In this document: piece after piece, positions 1 to 8,572 of the stretch
Layout: each line of letters begins with the position of its first letter
Numbering within the stretch: the stretch's first letter is position 1
NCBI GenBank assembly: GCA_964598235.1
Contig: CAZRAY010000040.1
Coordinates: 1-16,505, forward strand
Length of the DNA: 16,505 bases
Reading direction: 5' to 3'
Origin: UBA652 sp964598235
Lineage (GTDB): Bacteria > Pseudomonadota > Gammaproteobacteria > Nitrosococcales > Methylophagaceae
Made by a program: the position numbers and the translations under genes
Notes under the pieces: model-generated
What the model saw: only the letters and a program-made list of their open reading frames with translations
Database searches by the model: none
Told to the model about the DNA's origin: nothing

Positions 1-174
1 CACCGCATTTTCTGCTATAGATTGCCATGCTTCCTGTGGCGAAATCCCTTGTGTCCATAAGATCCCGATAATGCCTATCGCAATCATCCCTCCCCAACCA
101 AAATACCGTCGCAAGCCACGATAGCCTGCACGGTAAATAATATAGCGGAAGAAATCGTTTAAGAATCGCCGCAT
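1..174 (-). CDS. Small membrane protein of unknown function, 3' end cut by the window edge
   Basis: An open frame runs leftward from an ATG at 172-174 off the edge of the window, giving 58 residues without a stop. It begins MRRFLNDFFRYIIYRAGYRG and carries a very basic N-terminal stretch (many Arg), followed by one hydrophobic segment at about residues 24-37 (WGGMIAIGIIGILW). This pattern predicts a single membrane helix with the N-terminus in the cytoplasm. The start lies 11 bp after the hemE stop on the same strand, so it is probably read from the same transcript. A TAG codon two codons upstream rules out a longer N-terminus with ATG. There is no clear Shine-Dalgarno. I do not recognise the family, and the missing C-terminal part prevents a better call. 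Confidence 0.6.
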   Translation of the reverse strand, partial: MRRFLNDFFRYIIYRAGYRGLRRYFGWGGMIAIGIIGILWTQGISPQEAWQSIAENAV

Positions 175-185
175 AATCTAAAAAT

Positions 186-1259
186 TTACTTACGCCTTCT
201 ATGATAAGGCGTGCTTAAATTATGCACCGCATCAATCAAGCAAGCCATATGCTCAGGATCAATCGTTGGATGGATGCCATGCCCCAAATTGAACACATGC
301 CCCTCGCCCTCACCAAAGCTCGCCAACACACTCGCCACTTCCTGCTCAATCCGATTTTTGTTCGCATAGAGTACACATGGATCCATATTCCCCTGCAATG
401 CCACTTTGCCGTTTACAGCCGCTCGCGCCACCGATAAATCAGTCGTCCAATCCACACCGACAGCATCACAGCCCGCCGCCGCAATCAATGGCAACCACTG
501 GCCGCCGCCTTTCGTGAACACCGTCACGGGCACGATTCGGCCTTCGCTCTCACGCGTCAGCCCGCTGATAATTTGTTGCATATAAGCCAGTGAGAATTCT
601 TGGTAATCGCGCGTGCTCAGCGTACCACCCCAGGTATCAAACAGCATCACAGACTGTGCGCCAGCCGCGATTTGGGCGTTCAAATATGCCGTTACCGACT
701 GCGCCATAATATCCAGCAACTGATGCATCTGCTCAGGCGCATCAAACATCATGCCCTTCACCTTACCAAAATCTTTGCTCGCCCCGCCTTCCACCATATA
801 ACACGCCAATGTCCACGGGCTACCGCTAAAGCCAATCAGCGGCACATCGCCATTTAATTCACGCCGTGTCACACTAATCGCATCCATCACATAGCGCAAT
901 TCATTCGCCATATCCGGCACACCCAATTTCGCAATATCCGCAGCCGATTGAATTGGACTGTTAAACTTCGGCCCTTCGCCTGCCACAAAATGCAGCCCCA
1001 AACCCATCGCATCCGGAATCGTCAGAATATCTGAAAAGATAATCGCCGCATCCAAATCAAATCGACGCAATGGCTGCAAAGTGACTTCACACGCCAAATC
1101 CGGCGTACTGCAAAGCGTCATAAAATCACCCGCTTTCGCCCGCACCTCGCGGTACTCAGGCAAATAACGCCCCGCCTGCCGCATCACCCAAACCGGTGTT
1201 TTATCAACAGGTTCACGTAATAACGCACGAAGATAACGATCATTTTTTAATTCTGACAC
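186..1259 (-). CDS. hemE: Uroporphyrinogen decarboxylase
   Basis: This 357-residue protein is full length for HemE, the cytoplasmic cofactor-free enzyme that removes four acetate carboxyls from uroporphyrinogen III to give coproporphyrinogen III in haem synthesis. The family signature is plain: VWVMRQAGRYLPEYR places Arg27 and Arg31 in the substrate pocket. FSDILTIPDAMG places the catalytic Asp77, SPWTLACYMVEGG gives Tyr154, and NLGHGIHP gives His327, all at the numbering known for the E. coli enzyme. The start is a GTG at 1257-1259, supported by AAGGA (plus-strand 1266-1270) six bases upstream, and the resulting MSELKNDRYLRALLREP is the usual N-terminus. It follows gltB-gltD and a small membrane gene on the same strand. 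I recall a similar gltB-gltD-hemE order in Pseudomonas. Eighty-six bases separate it from the preceding gene, so it may also have its own promoter, but none is convincing. Confidence 0.97.
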   Translation of the reverse strand: MSELKNDRYLRALLREPVDKTPVWVMRQAGRYLPEYREVRAKAGDFMTLCSTPDLACEVTLQPLRRFDLDAAIIFSDILTIPDAMGLGLHFVAGEGPKFNSPIQSAADIAKLGVPDMANELRYVMDAISVTRRELNGDVPLIGFSGSPWTLACYMVEGGASKDFGKVKGMMFDAPEQMHQLLDIMAQSVTAYLNAQIAAGAQSVMLFDTWGGTLSTRDYQEFSLAYMQQIISGLTRESEGRIVPVTVFTKGGGQWLPLIAAAGCDAVGVDWTTDLSVARAAVNGKVALQGNMDPCVLYANKNRIEQEVASVLASFGEGEGHVFNLGHGIHPTIDPEHMACLIDAVHNLSTPYHRRRK

Positions 1260-1345
1260 TATTTTTCCTTAATACAATAAATTCCAATTTAGATACCATC
1301 TACGGGCTGTGCTAACAGACTTAGGCGTCACAAATAAGACTCAAA

Positions 1346-1744
1346 TTAACGCTCAAACTTCTCCGATATTGACGTCAAATACATCATCGCAATAATTGCA
1401 CCATCAGCAAGCCCAATAAGAGTAAATAGCACAGCCTCGTATGGTGTCACAACTTGCATCCCATAAAAGAGCTGTAAGACTGTCTCGATAATATAGAATA
1501 AAACAAAGGCTTTCCTGGAAAACTTATTATAGTAAAAAAGGCCGACCGATAAAATTAGCCAGATTACTAGTGGAACCCAGTAAGTAAAATAATTAACTGA
1601 GGGAAATAAACTTTCATAACCAGAATAACTCGCCAAAAGCAGTTGATTTTCTGATAACCACTGGTGGTCAAAGTAAGGCAAGCTCCAGACAACAATCGAA
1701 AGTACAACGGTTGTAATAATTAAAAAGCGAAATATTGATTCCAC
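1346..1744 (-). CDS. Four-helix integral membrane protein of unknown function
   Basis: The 132-residue product is hydrophobic, with four likely membrane helices at roughly residues 5-22, 53-71, 77-95 and 101-124. The last loop and tail read GLADGAIIAMMYLTSISEKF. No catalytic motif or cofactor site is visible. I do not recognise a named family, though the C-terminal DGAIIA...MYLTSISEKF pattern is the kind seen in uncharacterised proteobacterial inner-membrane proteins. The start is a GTG at 1742-1744 with a clean GAGG Shine-Dalgarno eight bases upstream, which argues that the gene is real and translated. It sits 70 bp downstream of gltD and 86 bp upstream of hemE on the same strand, so it interrupts the gltBD-hemE arrangement. 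Nothing in the sequence ties it functionally to glutamate or haem synthesis. Confidence 0.8.
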   Translation of the reverse strand: MESIFRFLIITTVVLSIVVWSLPYFDHQWLSENQLLLASYSGYESLFPSVNYFTYWVPLVIWLILSVGLFYYNKFSRKAFVLFYIIETVLQLFYGMQVVTPYEAVLFTLIGLADGAIIAMMYLTSISEKFER

Positions 1745-1814
1745 TGGTTTAACCTCGTTTTTTGAGCCCGTAGGTCCAGGTAAGCGACAGCGCCATCCGA
1801 CACATACACCAAAC

Positions 1815-3221
1815 CTAAACCTTTAAATAATCCAAAATACCTTCTGCAGCCTGACGCCCTTCCCATACAGCGGTGACCACGAGATCAGAACCCCGCACCA
1901 TATCGCCACCGGCAAACACTTTCTCATTGGTAGTTTGGTAGGCAACCTTGCCATCTTCGGGGGCAATCACGCCGCCCCAGTTATTAATTTCGATGCCGAA
2001 ATCAGCGAACCAGTCCGCTGGACTGGGGCGGAATCCGAAGGCGACGATAATGGCATCGGCTTCGATGATTTCTTCGCTGCCAGGAATCGCTTCAGGGCGG
2101 CTACGGCCATTTTCATCGGGCTCACCTAATGTCGTTGTGACCACCTTAATACCCGTTGCCTTACTATTTTCGCCAACCACTTCAATGGGTTGGCGATTCC
2201 ACAAAAATTCAACACCTTCTTCTTTAGCGTTAGTGACTTCGCGGCGCGAGCCGGGCATATTTGCTTCATCACGGCGGTAGGCACATTGCACGCTGGCTGC
2301 ATTTTGGCGAATCGCGGTGCGATTACAATCCATGGCAGTATCACCCCCGCCGAGTACGACGACTTTTTTACCTGCTAAATTGACATAATCATCTGGATTC
2401 AAATCCAGTTGGTGTTTATTATTGGCCACCAGATAGGTCAAGGCTTCATGCACACCCTCCAAATCTTCGCCCGGGAAACCGCCTTTCATATAGGTATAAG
2501 TACCCATCCCTAGGAACACGGCATCATAATCATCTAGCAAAGTTTGGAATTGGATGTCTTTACCAATTTCAACATTGAGTTTAAATTCAACGCCCATGCC
2601 TTCTAATATCTCGCGGCGTTGACGTACCACTGCTTTTTCCAGCTTGAATTCAGGGATCCCAAAGGTGAGCAAGCCGCCAATTTCAGGATGCTTATCAAAC
2701 ACAGTGGCATGCACACCATTTCGCGTCAATACATCCGCACAACCCAATCCCGCTGGGCCCGCACCAATAATAGCAACACGTTTTCCCGTGTCGGTCACAT
2801 CAGACAAATCAGGCCGCCAGCCTTGTGCGACGGCGGTGTCAGTAATATATTTTTCAACCGAACCAATCGTAACCGCACCGAAGCCATCATTGAGCGTACA
2901 AGCGCCTTCGCATAAACGATCTTGTGGGCAAACACGGCCGCAAATTTCAGGCAAGGTATTGGTTTGATGCGCGAGTGCTGCCGCTTCAAACAAATTGCCT
3001 TCGCTGACGAGTTTAAGCCAGTTGGGAATATAGTTATGCACCGGGCATTTCCATTCGCAATAAGGATTACCACACTCTAAGCACCGCTCAGATTGGTCCG
3101 CCGCTGATTCTTTATCGAATTCGCCATAAATTTCACCAAAGTTTTTTACCCGTGTTTCAGCATCAAATTTTGCTGGGTCAGCCCGGTTAACTTCTATAAA
3201 TTGAAATGTCTTTTTTGCCAT
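1815..3221 (-). CDS. gltD: Glutamate synthase (NADPH) small subunit
   Basis: GltD (468 residues, close to the usual 470) is the flavoprotein that passes electrons from NADPH through FAD and two 4Fe-4S clusters to the large subunit GltB, driving glutamine + 2-oxoglutarate to two glutamates. Cluster ligands are visible at Cys47, 50, 55 and 59 (CLECGNPYC...C) and at Cys94, 98, 104 and 108 (ICGRVCPQDRLCEGAC). The FAD dinucleotide motif GAGPAG is at 153-158. The NADPH-binding VVVLGGGDTAMDC lies near residues 287-299, and the C-terminal FAGGDMVRGSDLVVTAVWEG closes the second FAD contact. It starts 22 bp after the gltB stop and is almost certainly co-transcribed. The Shine-Dalgarno is weak (AGAGATACGAAAAG), which would suit some coupling to gltB translation. 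It belongs to the bacterial NADPH-GOGAT beta type. Confidence 0.97.
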   Translation of the reverse strand: MAKKTFQFIEVNRADPAKFDAETRVKNFGEIYGEFDKESAADQSERCLECGNPYCEWKCPVHNYIPNWLKLVSEGNLFEAAALAHQTNTLPEICGRVCPQDRLCEGACTLNDGFGAVTIGSVEKYITDTAVAQGWRPDLSDVTDTGKRVAIIGAGPAGLGCADVLTRNGVHATVFDKHPEIGGLLTFGIPEFKLEKAVVRQRREILEGMGVEFKLNVEIGKDIQFQTLLDDYDAVFLGMGTYTYMKGGFPGEDLEGVHEALTYLVANNKHQLDLNPDDYVNLAGKKVVVLGGGDTAMDCNRTAIRQNAASVQCAYRRDEANMPGSRREVTNAKEEGVEFLWNRQPIEVVGENSKATGIKVVTTTLGEPDENGRSRPEAIPGSEEIIEADAIIVAFGFRPSPADWFADFGIEINNWGGVIAPEDGKVAYQTTNEKVFAGGDMVRGSDLVVTAVWEGRQAAEGILDYLKV

Positions 3222-3243
3222 AATCTTTTCGTATCTCTGTCTG

Positions 3244-6200
3244 TTATGCCGCTTTGCTTGATTCGACTTTCTGGGCTTTCGCCTTCTCTAAACCATCTAA
3301 TAATCCACCCAAAGCAGATTCTTTTGGTTTCACTAGCCAGAATTGGCTCAAACGCTGCTCAAAAGTATCAAGCAATTGATTGCCCCATGTGCTGCTGGTT
3401 TCGCGCACATGATCTTCAATCATCGTTTTCAAATGCAAGGCATGATCCGATAAAATATCATCATCCATTCGCATCAGTTCGACTAACTCTTTGTTGTAAC
3501 GATCTTCGAAGCCGCCATCTTGGTCGAGCACATAAGCGAAACCGCCTGTCATTCCCGCACCAAAGTTCAAGCCCGATTCACCGAGCACGACCACTACGCC
3601 GCCTGTCATATATTCACAACCATGGTCGCCGACGCCTTCAACAATCGCCGTTGCACCTGAATTACGAACAGCAAAACGTTCACCCGCACGACCCGCCGCA
3701 TAAAGCTCACCACCGGTGGCACCATATAAACAGGTGTTACCCATGATGCTGGCTTCTTGGCTTTCGAAATTCGCTTCTGGGGAAGGATAAATCGTCAGCT
3801 TACCCGCCGCCATGCCTTTACCCACATAGTCATTCGCATCACCTTCAAGGCGCATTTCCAAACCGCCGGCATTCCATACGCCGAAGCTTTGACCAGCTGA
3901 ACCAGTGAGTTGCAATAATAATGGCGCCGCAATCATGCCGTAGTTGCCATGACGACGTGCGATTTCGCCTGAAATCCGTGCACCCAATGAACGATGGATA
4001 TTGCGGACATCGTAAGCAAAATGACCGCCTGTTTTATTGGTGATGGCGTCGATCATGTCAGCCACCATCTGCTCTGCCAATTCGCCTTTGTCATAAGGCT
4101 CATTTTTTGGCTCACTACAAAACATCGGTTTATCGTCAGACACGCCAGCCGTTGATAGCAAGGGTTTCAAATCGAGTTTGCGTTGCTTAGCCGTATTGCC
4201 TTCTATGACCTCTAATAAATCTGTTCGACCAATGAGCGCTTCCAAACTGGGTACACCGAGCACCGCTAACCACTCTTGTGTTTCACGTGCAACAAATTGG
4301 AAATAATTCATCACCATTTGCGGCAAGCCAATGAAATGCTTCTCGCGCAACACATTATTTTGCGTTGCAACACCGGTTGCACAGTTATTCAAATGACAAA
4401 TTCGGAGGAATTTACAGCCTAATGCCACCATCGGGCCAGTTCCAAACGCGAAGCTTTCCGCGCCTAAAATCGCTGCTTTTACAATATCTAAACCTGTTTT
4501 TAAGCCACCATCTGTTTGCAAACGCACTTTATCGCGCAGATTATTCGCCCGCAATGTTTGATGCGCTTCGCTCAAGCCTAACTCCCATGGCCCACCAGCA
4601 TATTTAACAGAGGTGAGTGGGCTGGCCGCTGTGCCGCCATCATAGCCAGAAATCGTAATCAAATCGGCATAGGCTTTCGCCACACCGGCTGCCACCGTGC
4701 CCACGCCCGCTTCCGATACGAGTTTCACCGAAATTAAGGCTTCAGGGTTCACTTGTTTCAAATCGAAAATCAGCTGGGCTAAATCTTCAATCGAATAAAT
4801 ATCATGATGCGGCGGCGGAGAAATCAAGGTCACACCCGGCACCGAATGGCGCAAAGTCGCAATCATTTGATTCACTTTTGCACCCGGTAACTGACCACCC
4901 TCACCCGGCTTCGCGCCTTGCGCAATTTTGATCTGCAACACTTCCGCATTCACTAAATAATGCGGGGTCACACCAAATCGGCCAGAAGCCACTTGTTTGA
5001 TTTTAGACACACGTTCGGTACCAAAGCGGGCAGGATCCTCACCACCTTCGCCAGAGTTCGATCTGCCACCTAGCCGGTTCATCGCCGTTGCAAGCGCTTG
5101 ATGTGCCTCTGGCGACAAGGCGCCCAAGGACATGCCCGCGCTATCAAATCGCGCCAAAATATGGGTGACATCTTCAACCTCATCCAAGGGCAAAGGCTTG
5201 TCTGCCAATTTTAATTTGAGCAAATCACGTAGTGTCGCAACCGGTCGTTCATTCACCAATGCGGCATATTCTTTATAGGCATCGTAGTCGGTATTTTGCA
5301 CTGCCTTTTGCAGCGTACCGACTACATCAGGATTATACGCATGATATTCACCGCCATGGATATATTTCAGCAAACCACCTTGCTCGCGTGTTTTACGCTT
5401 ATTCCATGCCCGCGCCAACACCGCTTCTTGGTCAACTTGCAATTCAGCAAAGCCCGCACCCTTGATGCGGCTGGTTGTGCCGTGGAAACATTTTTCCACC
5501 ACCGGTACATCTAAGCCCACGATTTCAAAAAGCTGTGCGCCACGATAGCTGGCAATGGTCGAAATCCCCATTTTTGAGGTGACCTTAAATAAGCCTTTAT
5601 CAATCCCTTTACGATAGTTTTTACACACGCTTGCATAATCGCTATCTTTGATGACATTGGTTTTCAGCATGTCATTTAATACAGCATAAGCTAGGTATGG
5701 ATATACCGCCGTTGCACCATAACCGATCAATACAGCAAAGTGATGTGCGTCACGCGTCGTACCCGTTTCAACAACGATATTCGCATCACAACGCAAACCT
5801 TGTTTCACCAAACGATGATGCACCGCACCTGTCGCCATAACCGCATGAATGGTTAATTTATCTGCCGAGATCCCACGATCAGATAATACAATCACTACCG
5901 CGCCATCGCGCACCGCTTGTTCAGCCGCATCGGCTAACGCATCAACTGCGCCTTCTAAACCAGTCGTCACATCGTAATGCAATGGCAATACAACTGAACG
6001 ATAATTATCATCGCTCGCGCCTTTTGCCACTAACTGCTCAAAACGATTTTCAGATAACACCGGCGAACTGACGACCAGGCGTTCTGCATGATCTGCACCT
6101 TCTTCAAATAAATTGTGTTCCCGACCAAAACACGTTTCCAGTGACATCACAATGCTTTCACGCAATGAATCAATCGGTGGATTGGTTACTTGGGCAAACT

Positions 6201-7737
6201 GTTGGCGGAAATAATCAAATAAAGACCGTTCTTGTCGAGACAACACAGGGAACGGGGTATCGTCACCCATCGAACCAGTGGCTTCCTGCCCCATTTCGCC
6301 GAGCACCCGGATCACCTGATCACGCTCTTCAAAGCTCACTTGAAATTGTTTCTCATGTGCCGCAAATTGATCGGCGCTAATTTCTGGTGCAACTTCTGCG
6401 GCCACATCATCCAAACGCTGTAAATTATCATCCACCCATTGCTTATAGGGGTGGGCTGATTTCAGCATATTATCAATGTCTTTCGGCAATAAGAATTCGC
6501 CTGTTTGCGTGTCCACCGCCAGCATTTCGCCGGGCTTCAAACGCCCCTTGGCAACCACGTCTTCTGGCTTATAGGGGTAAACACCCACTTCCGATGCAAT
6601 CGTTATATGGCGGTCTTTTGTAATAATATATCGCGCAGGGCGCAGGCCATTTCTATCCAGCGTACACGCCGCATAACGACCATCGGTTAACACCACACCC
6701 GCAGGGCCATCCCATGGCTCCATATGCATCGAGTTAAAATCATAAAATGCACGCAATTCTGGATCCATTGTGTTCGCATGTTGCCATGCAGGTGGAATCA
6801 ATAAACGCATCGCGCGAAACATGCTCACACCACCCGCCATCAAGGCTTCCAGCATATTATCCATGCTTGAAGAATCCGAGCCGGTTGTGCCCACTAATGG
6901 GCGTACATCCATCATATTTTCAATCAAAGGCGTAGAGAATTTTGCGCCCCGTGCTAACGCCCAATTGCGATTGCCTTCAACCGTATTGATTTCACCATTA
7001 TGTGCCAAATAACGGAAAGGCTGTGCTAAACGCCATTGTGGTGTGGTGTTGGTTGAAAAGCGTTGATGAAACACACAAATCGCTGTTGTTAATCGTTCAT
7101 CATGCAAATCTTGATAGAAAACCGGCAAATATTCCGGCATCACCAAGCCTTTATAAGACACCACGCTTTCTGACAAACTGGGGATATAAAACATCTCATC
7201 GCTGCTATCAACGGCTTTTTCAGCCAAGCGACGTGCAATATATAAATGCCGCTCAAAAGCAGCTGCATCCATATTGCTGCCCGCGTTCACAAATACTTGG
7301 CGAATCGTTGGCAACGTCACCAAGGCTTCTTCACCACACGCATTCTTAGGATCAAGCGGCACATCGCGCCAACCCAACACCTCTAAACCTTGCGCACTTA
7401 GCGCCGTAGATACAATATTTTGCGCCGCCACAGCCGCCGCATCATCTTGCGACAAAAACACCATGCCCACCGCATAATGCTCAGCTAGTTTGAACCCTAA
7501 ATCAATCGCGACCGCTTTGAAAAAGCTATCCGGCTTTTGCATCAACAAGCCACAACCGTCGCCTGTTTTTCCATCTGCGCCAATCGCGCCACGATGCGTT
7601 AAATTGCCCAATGCTTCAATAGAGGTAGAAACCAGCCAATGGCTTGCTTTCCCATCCATTTGCGCCATCAAACCGAAGCCGCAATTATCTTTTTCAAATT
7701 TTGACCGATAGAGGCCCTGTTCGTTTGGCTGACCCAT
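3244..7737 (-). CDS. gltB: Glutamate synthase (NADPH) large subunit
   Basis: GltB is the large subunit of NADPH-GOGAT, about 1,497 residues here. The domains in order are a class II glutamine amidotransferase (residues about 19-430, with FHQRFSTNT, YLAHNGEINT and TGSDSSSMDN), a central linking domain, an FMN/3Fe-4S synthase domain (GGRSNSGEGGEDPARFG, PGEGGQLPGAKV, ISPPPHHDIYSIEDLAQLIF), and the C-terminal glycine-rich beta-helix (GDANDYVGKGM, GATGGELYAAGRAGERF). The nucleophile is Cys19 in DNCGFG, so an 18-residue propeptide must be removed. The 3Fe-4S ligands are Cys1108, 1114 and 1119 (CKFLRICHLNNC). I chose the ATG at 7735-7737 because AAGGGG lies five bases upstream. An in-frame ATG at 7767 adds ten residues but has no Shine-Dalgarno. 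It leads an operon with gltD, and an upstream dyad and TATAAT box may control it. Confidence 0.96.
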   Translation of the reverse strand: MGQPNEQGLYRSKFEKDNCGFGLMAQMDGKASHWLVSTSIEALGNLTHRGAIGADGKTGDGCGLLMQKPDSFFKAVAIDLGFKLAEHYAVGMVFLSQDDAAAVAAQNIVSTALSAQGLEVLGWRDVPLDPKNACGEEALVTLPTIRQVFVNAGSNMDAAAFERHLYIARRLAEKAVDSSDEMFYIPSLSESVVSYKGLVMPEYLPVFYQDLHDERLTTAICVFHQRFSTNTTPQWRLAQPFRYLAHNGEINTVEGNRNWALARGAKFSTPLIENMMDVRPLVGTTGSDSSSMDNMLEALMAGGVSMFRAMRLLIPPAWQHANTMDPELRAFYDFNSMHMEPWDGPAGVVLTDGRYAACTLDRNGLRPARYIITKDRHITIASEVGVYPYKPEDVVAKGRLKPGEMLAVDTQTGEFLLPKDIDNMLKSAHPYKQWVDDNLQRLDDVAAEVAPEISADQFAAHEKQFQVSFEERDQVIRVLGEMGQEATGSMGDDTPFPVLSRQERSLFDYFRQQFAQVTNPPIDSLRESIVMSLETCFGREHNLFEEGADHAERLVVSSPVLSENRFEQLVAKGASDDNYRSVVLPLHYDVTTGLEGAVDALADAAEQAVRDGAVVIVLSDRGISADKLTIHAVMATGAVHHRLVKQGLRCDANIVVETGTTRDAHHFAVLIGYGATAVYPYLAYAVLNDMLKTNVIKDSDYASVCKNYRKGIDKGLFKVTSKMGISTIASYRGAQLFEIVGLDVPVVEKCFHGTTSRIKGAGFAELQVDQEAVLARAWNKRKTREQGGLLKYIHGGEYHAYNPDVVGTLQKAVQNTDYDAYKEYAALVNERPVATLRDLLKLKLADKPLPLDEVEDVTHILARFDSAGMSLGALSPEAHQALATAMNRLGGRSNSGEGGEDPARFGTERVSKIKQVASGRFGVTPHYLVNAEVLQIKIAQGAKPGEGGQLPGAKVNQMIATLRHSVPGVTLISPPPHHDIYSIEDLAQLIFDLKQVNPEALISVKLVSEAGVGTVAAGVAKAYADLITISGYDGGTAASPLTSVKYAGGPWELGLSEAHQTLRANNLRDKVRLQTDGGLKTGLDIVKAAILGAESFAFGTGPMVALGCKFLRICHLNNCATGVATQNNVLREKHFIGLPQMVMNYFQFVARETQEWLAVLGVPSLEALIGRTDLLEVIEGNTAKQRKLDLKPLLSTAGVSDDKPMFCSEPKNEPYDKGELAEQMVADMIDAITNKTGGHFAYDVRNIHRSLGARISGEIARRHGNYGMIAAPLLLQLTGSAGQSFGVWNAGGLEMRLEGDANDYVGKGMAAGKLTIYPSPEANFESQEASIMGNTCLYGATGGELYAAGRAGERFAVRNSGATAIVEGVGDHGCEYMTGGVVVVLGESGLNFGAGMTGGFAYVLDQDGGFEDRYNKELVELMRMDDDILSDHALHLKTMIEDHVRETSSTWGNQLLDTFEQRLSQFWLVKPKESALGGLLDGLEKAKAQKVESSKAA

Positions 7738-7742
7738 GTCAT

Positions 7743-7748
7743 CCCCTT
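7743..7748 (-). promoter_or_regulatory. Shine-Dalgarno that decides the gltB start
   Basis: On the minus strand the sequence reads GAAGGGGATGACATGG. AAGGGG is followed by a five-base spacer and the ATG at 7737. The alternative ATG at 7767 is preceded by ACTGACTCAAT, without any purine-rich box. Confidence 0.7.
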
Positions 7749-7795
7749 CAAATGCTATCCAACTCATATTGAGTCAGTTTAAATTCTGTTGTTAT

Positions 7796-7824
7796 TTCGC
7801 CCATATAGATAAGGAATGGGCGAA
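7796..7824. repeat. Perfect 9-bp inverted repeat in the gltB leader
   Basis: TTCGCCCAT (7796-7804) and ATGGGCGAA (7816-7824) form a perfect dyad with an 11-base centre, 59-87 bases upstream of the gltB ATG. It is just downstream of a TATAAT box read on the minus strand. There is no T-run on either side, so it does not look like an intrinsic terminator. It is either a DNA operator or a stem-loop in the gltB leader RNA. I do not recognise the binding protein. Confidence 0.6.
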
Positions 7825-7840
7825 GTGATACCGATCTAAC

Positions 7841-7846
7841 ATTATA
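7841..7846 (-). promoter_or_regulatory. Candidate -10 box for gltBD
   Basis: A perfect TATAAT occurs on the minus strand in the context GACGCTATAATGTTAG, about 100 bases upstream of gltB. The -35 at the usual spacing is poor (TAGCCT at 17 bp), and no TG extension precedes it, so an activator might be needed. The predicted start would fall near 7834, putting the 7796-7824 dyad in the early transcribed region. Confidence 0.35.
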
Positions 7847-7959
7847 GCGTCTGTAGCCGCCCTAGGCTAGCCATAATCATCGCCTCGCCCTGACATAATT
7901 TCCCTCTTACCACTAAAAGCGATACAATGGCTTGCTTTTCAACAAGATGGTTCCTTTAT

Positions 7960-8448
7960 ATGAGCATAAAAGTCGGAATCGTAATGGGCAGCAATAGTGA
8001 TTGGCCTATTATGCAAAAAGCAGTCGAGCAGCTAGAAGCCTTTGGTGTGCCTTTTGAGGCTAAAGTTGTCTCCGCACATCGCACACCAGATTTACTAACA
8101 GACTATGCCCAAACTGCGGCAGATAAAGGTCTAGCCTGCATCATCGCAGGTGCTGGCGGTGCAGCGCACCTGCCTGGTATGCTCGCTGCGAACACCACCA
8201 TTCCTGTGCTTGGCGTGCCTGTCCCATCTAAACATCTTCAAGGCCAAGACTCCTTGCTTTCTATCGTGCAAATGCCCAAAGGCATCCCTGTTGCCACCTT
8301 CGCAATCGGTGAAGCAGGCGCAGCCAATGCGGCATTATTTGCCATTGCCCAGCTGGCAATAACCGATAAAGCACTGGCAGCAAAGCTGGCGCAGTTTAGA
8401 AAAGACCAGCATCAAATGGTGTTAGATATGGCTTTACCGCCTGCGTAA
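7960..8448 (+). CDS. purE: N5-carboxyaminoimidazole ribonucleotide mutase (PurE, class I)
   Basis: PurE converts N5-CAIR to CAIR in de novo purine synthesis, working directly after PurK. The 162-residue product matches the usual bacterial length. The N-terminal GSNSDWP (residues 10-16) binds the ribose-phosphate, SAHRTP carries the catalytic His40, and AGAGGAAHLPGM is the conserved active-site loop. The following VPSKHLQGQDSLLSIVQMP and TFAIGEAGAANAALFA are characteristic of the octameric class I enzyme that depends on PurK. I start at the ATG at 7960 because MSIKVGIVMGSNSD is the normal family N-terminus. An upstream in-frame ATG at 7927 would add eleven residues unlike any PurE. The Shine-Dalgarno is weak (AAGATGG). 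It is divergent from gltB, and purK follows 124 bp downstream. Confidence 0.95.
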   Translation: MSIKVGIVMGSNSDWPIMQKAVEQLEAFGVPFEAKVVSAHRTPDLLTDYAQTAADKGLACIIAGAGGAAHLPGMLAANTTIPVLGVPVPSKHLQGQDSLLSIVQMPKGIPVATFAIGEAGAANAALFAIAQLAITDKALAAKLAQFRKDQHQMVLDMALPPA

Positions 8449-8465
8449 ATAGCCTTAAAACCGTT

Positions 8466-8531
8466 GTCATTCCGACCGCAGCGGAGGAATCTTTTTTCAC
8501 ATTAAGATCTCTCACTAGCGTTCGAGATGAC
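8466..8531. repeat. Imperfect palindromic repeat (REP/MITE-like) between purE and purK
   Basis: The left arm (8466-8493, GTCATTCCGACCGCAGCGGA then GGAATCTT) faces a right arm (8504-8531) whose reverse complement begins GTCATCTCGAACGC and ends GATCTT. The two 28-base arms agree at 19 positions around a 10-base centre (8494-8503). The GTCATTCCGA...GCGGAGGAATCTT wording matches a type of dispersed intergenic palindrome I recall from many bacterial genomes. In RNA it would fold into a long imperfect hairpin between two co-directional genes. No transposase is present. Confidence 0.7.
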
Positions 8532-8572
8532 ACTTTAATTTCTTAGCAAACTTAAACATAAAAGACCACACT

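Noticed and set aside
2126..3073. Several open frames of 60-110 codons on both strands inside gltD and gltB, and likewise in purK and hemE
   Set aside because: They are shadows of strongly conserved genes. None has a family signature or a Shine-Dalgarno.
7865..7872. GGCTAGCC palindrome in the gltB-purE intergenic region
   Set aside because: Eight bases are expected by chance often enough, and it does not sit in a meaningful position relative to either promoter candidate.
7927..7959. An N-terminal extension of purE starting at ATG 7927 (MACFSTRWFLY)
   Set aside because: PurE proteins begin just before the GSNSD motif. The extension is unlike the family and would overlap a possible TACAAT -10 box at 7923-7928.
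7890..7960. A PurR-type operator upstream of purE
   Set aside because: No sequence close to the E. coli PurR consensus (GCAAACGTTTGC core) is present. CTGACA at 7890-7895 has no good -10 at standard spacing.
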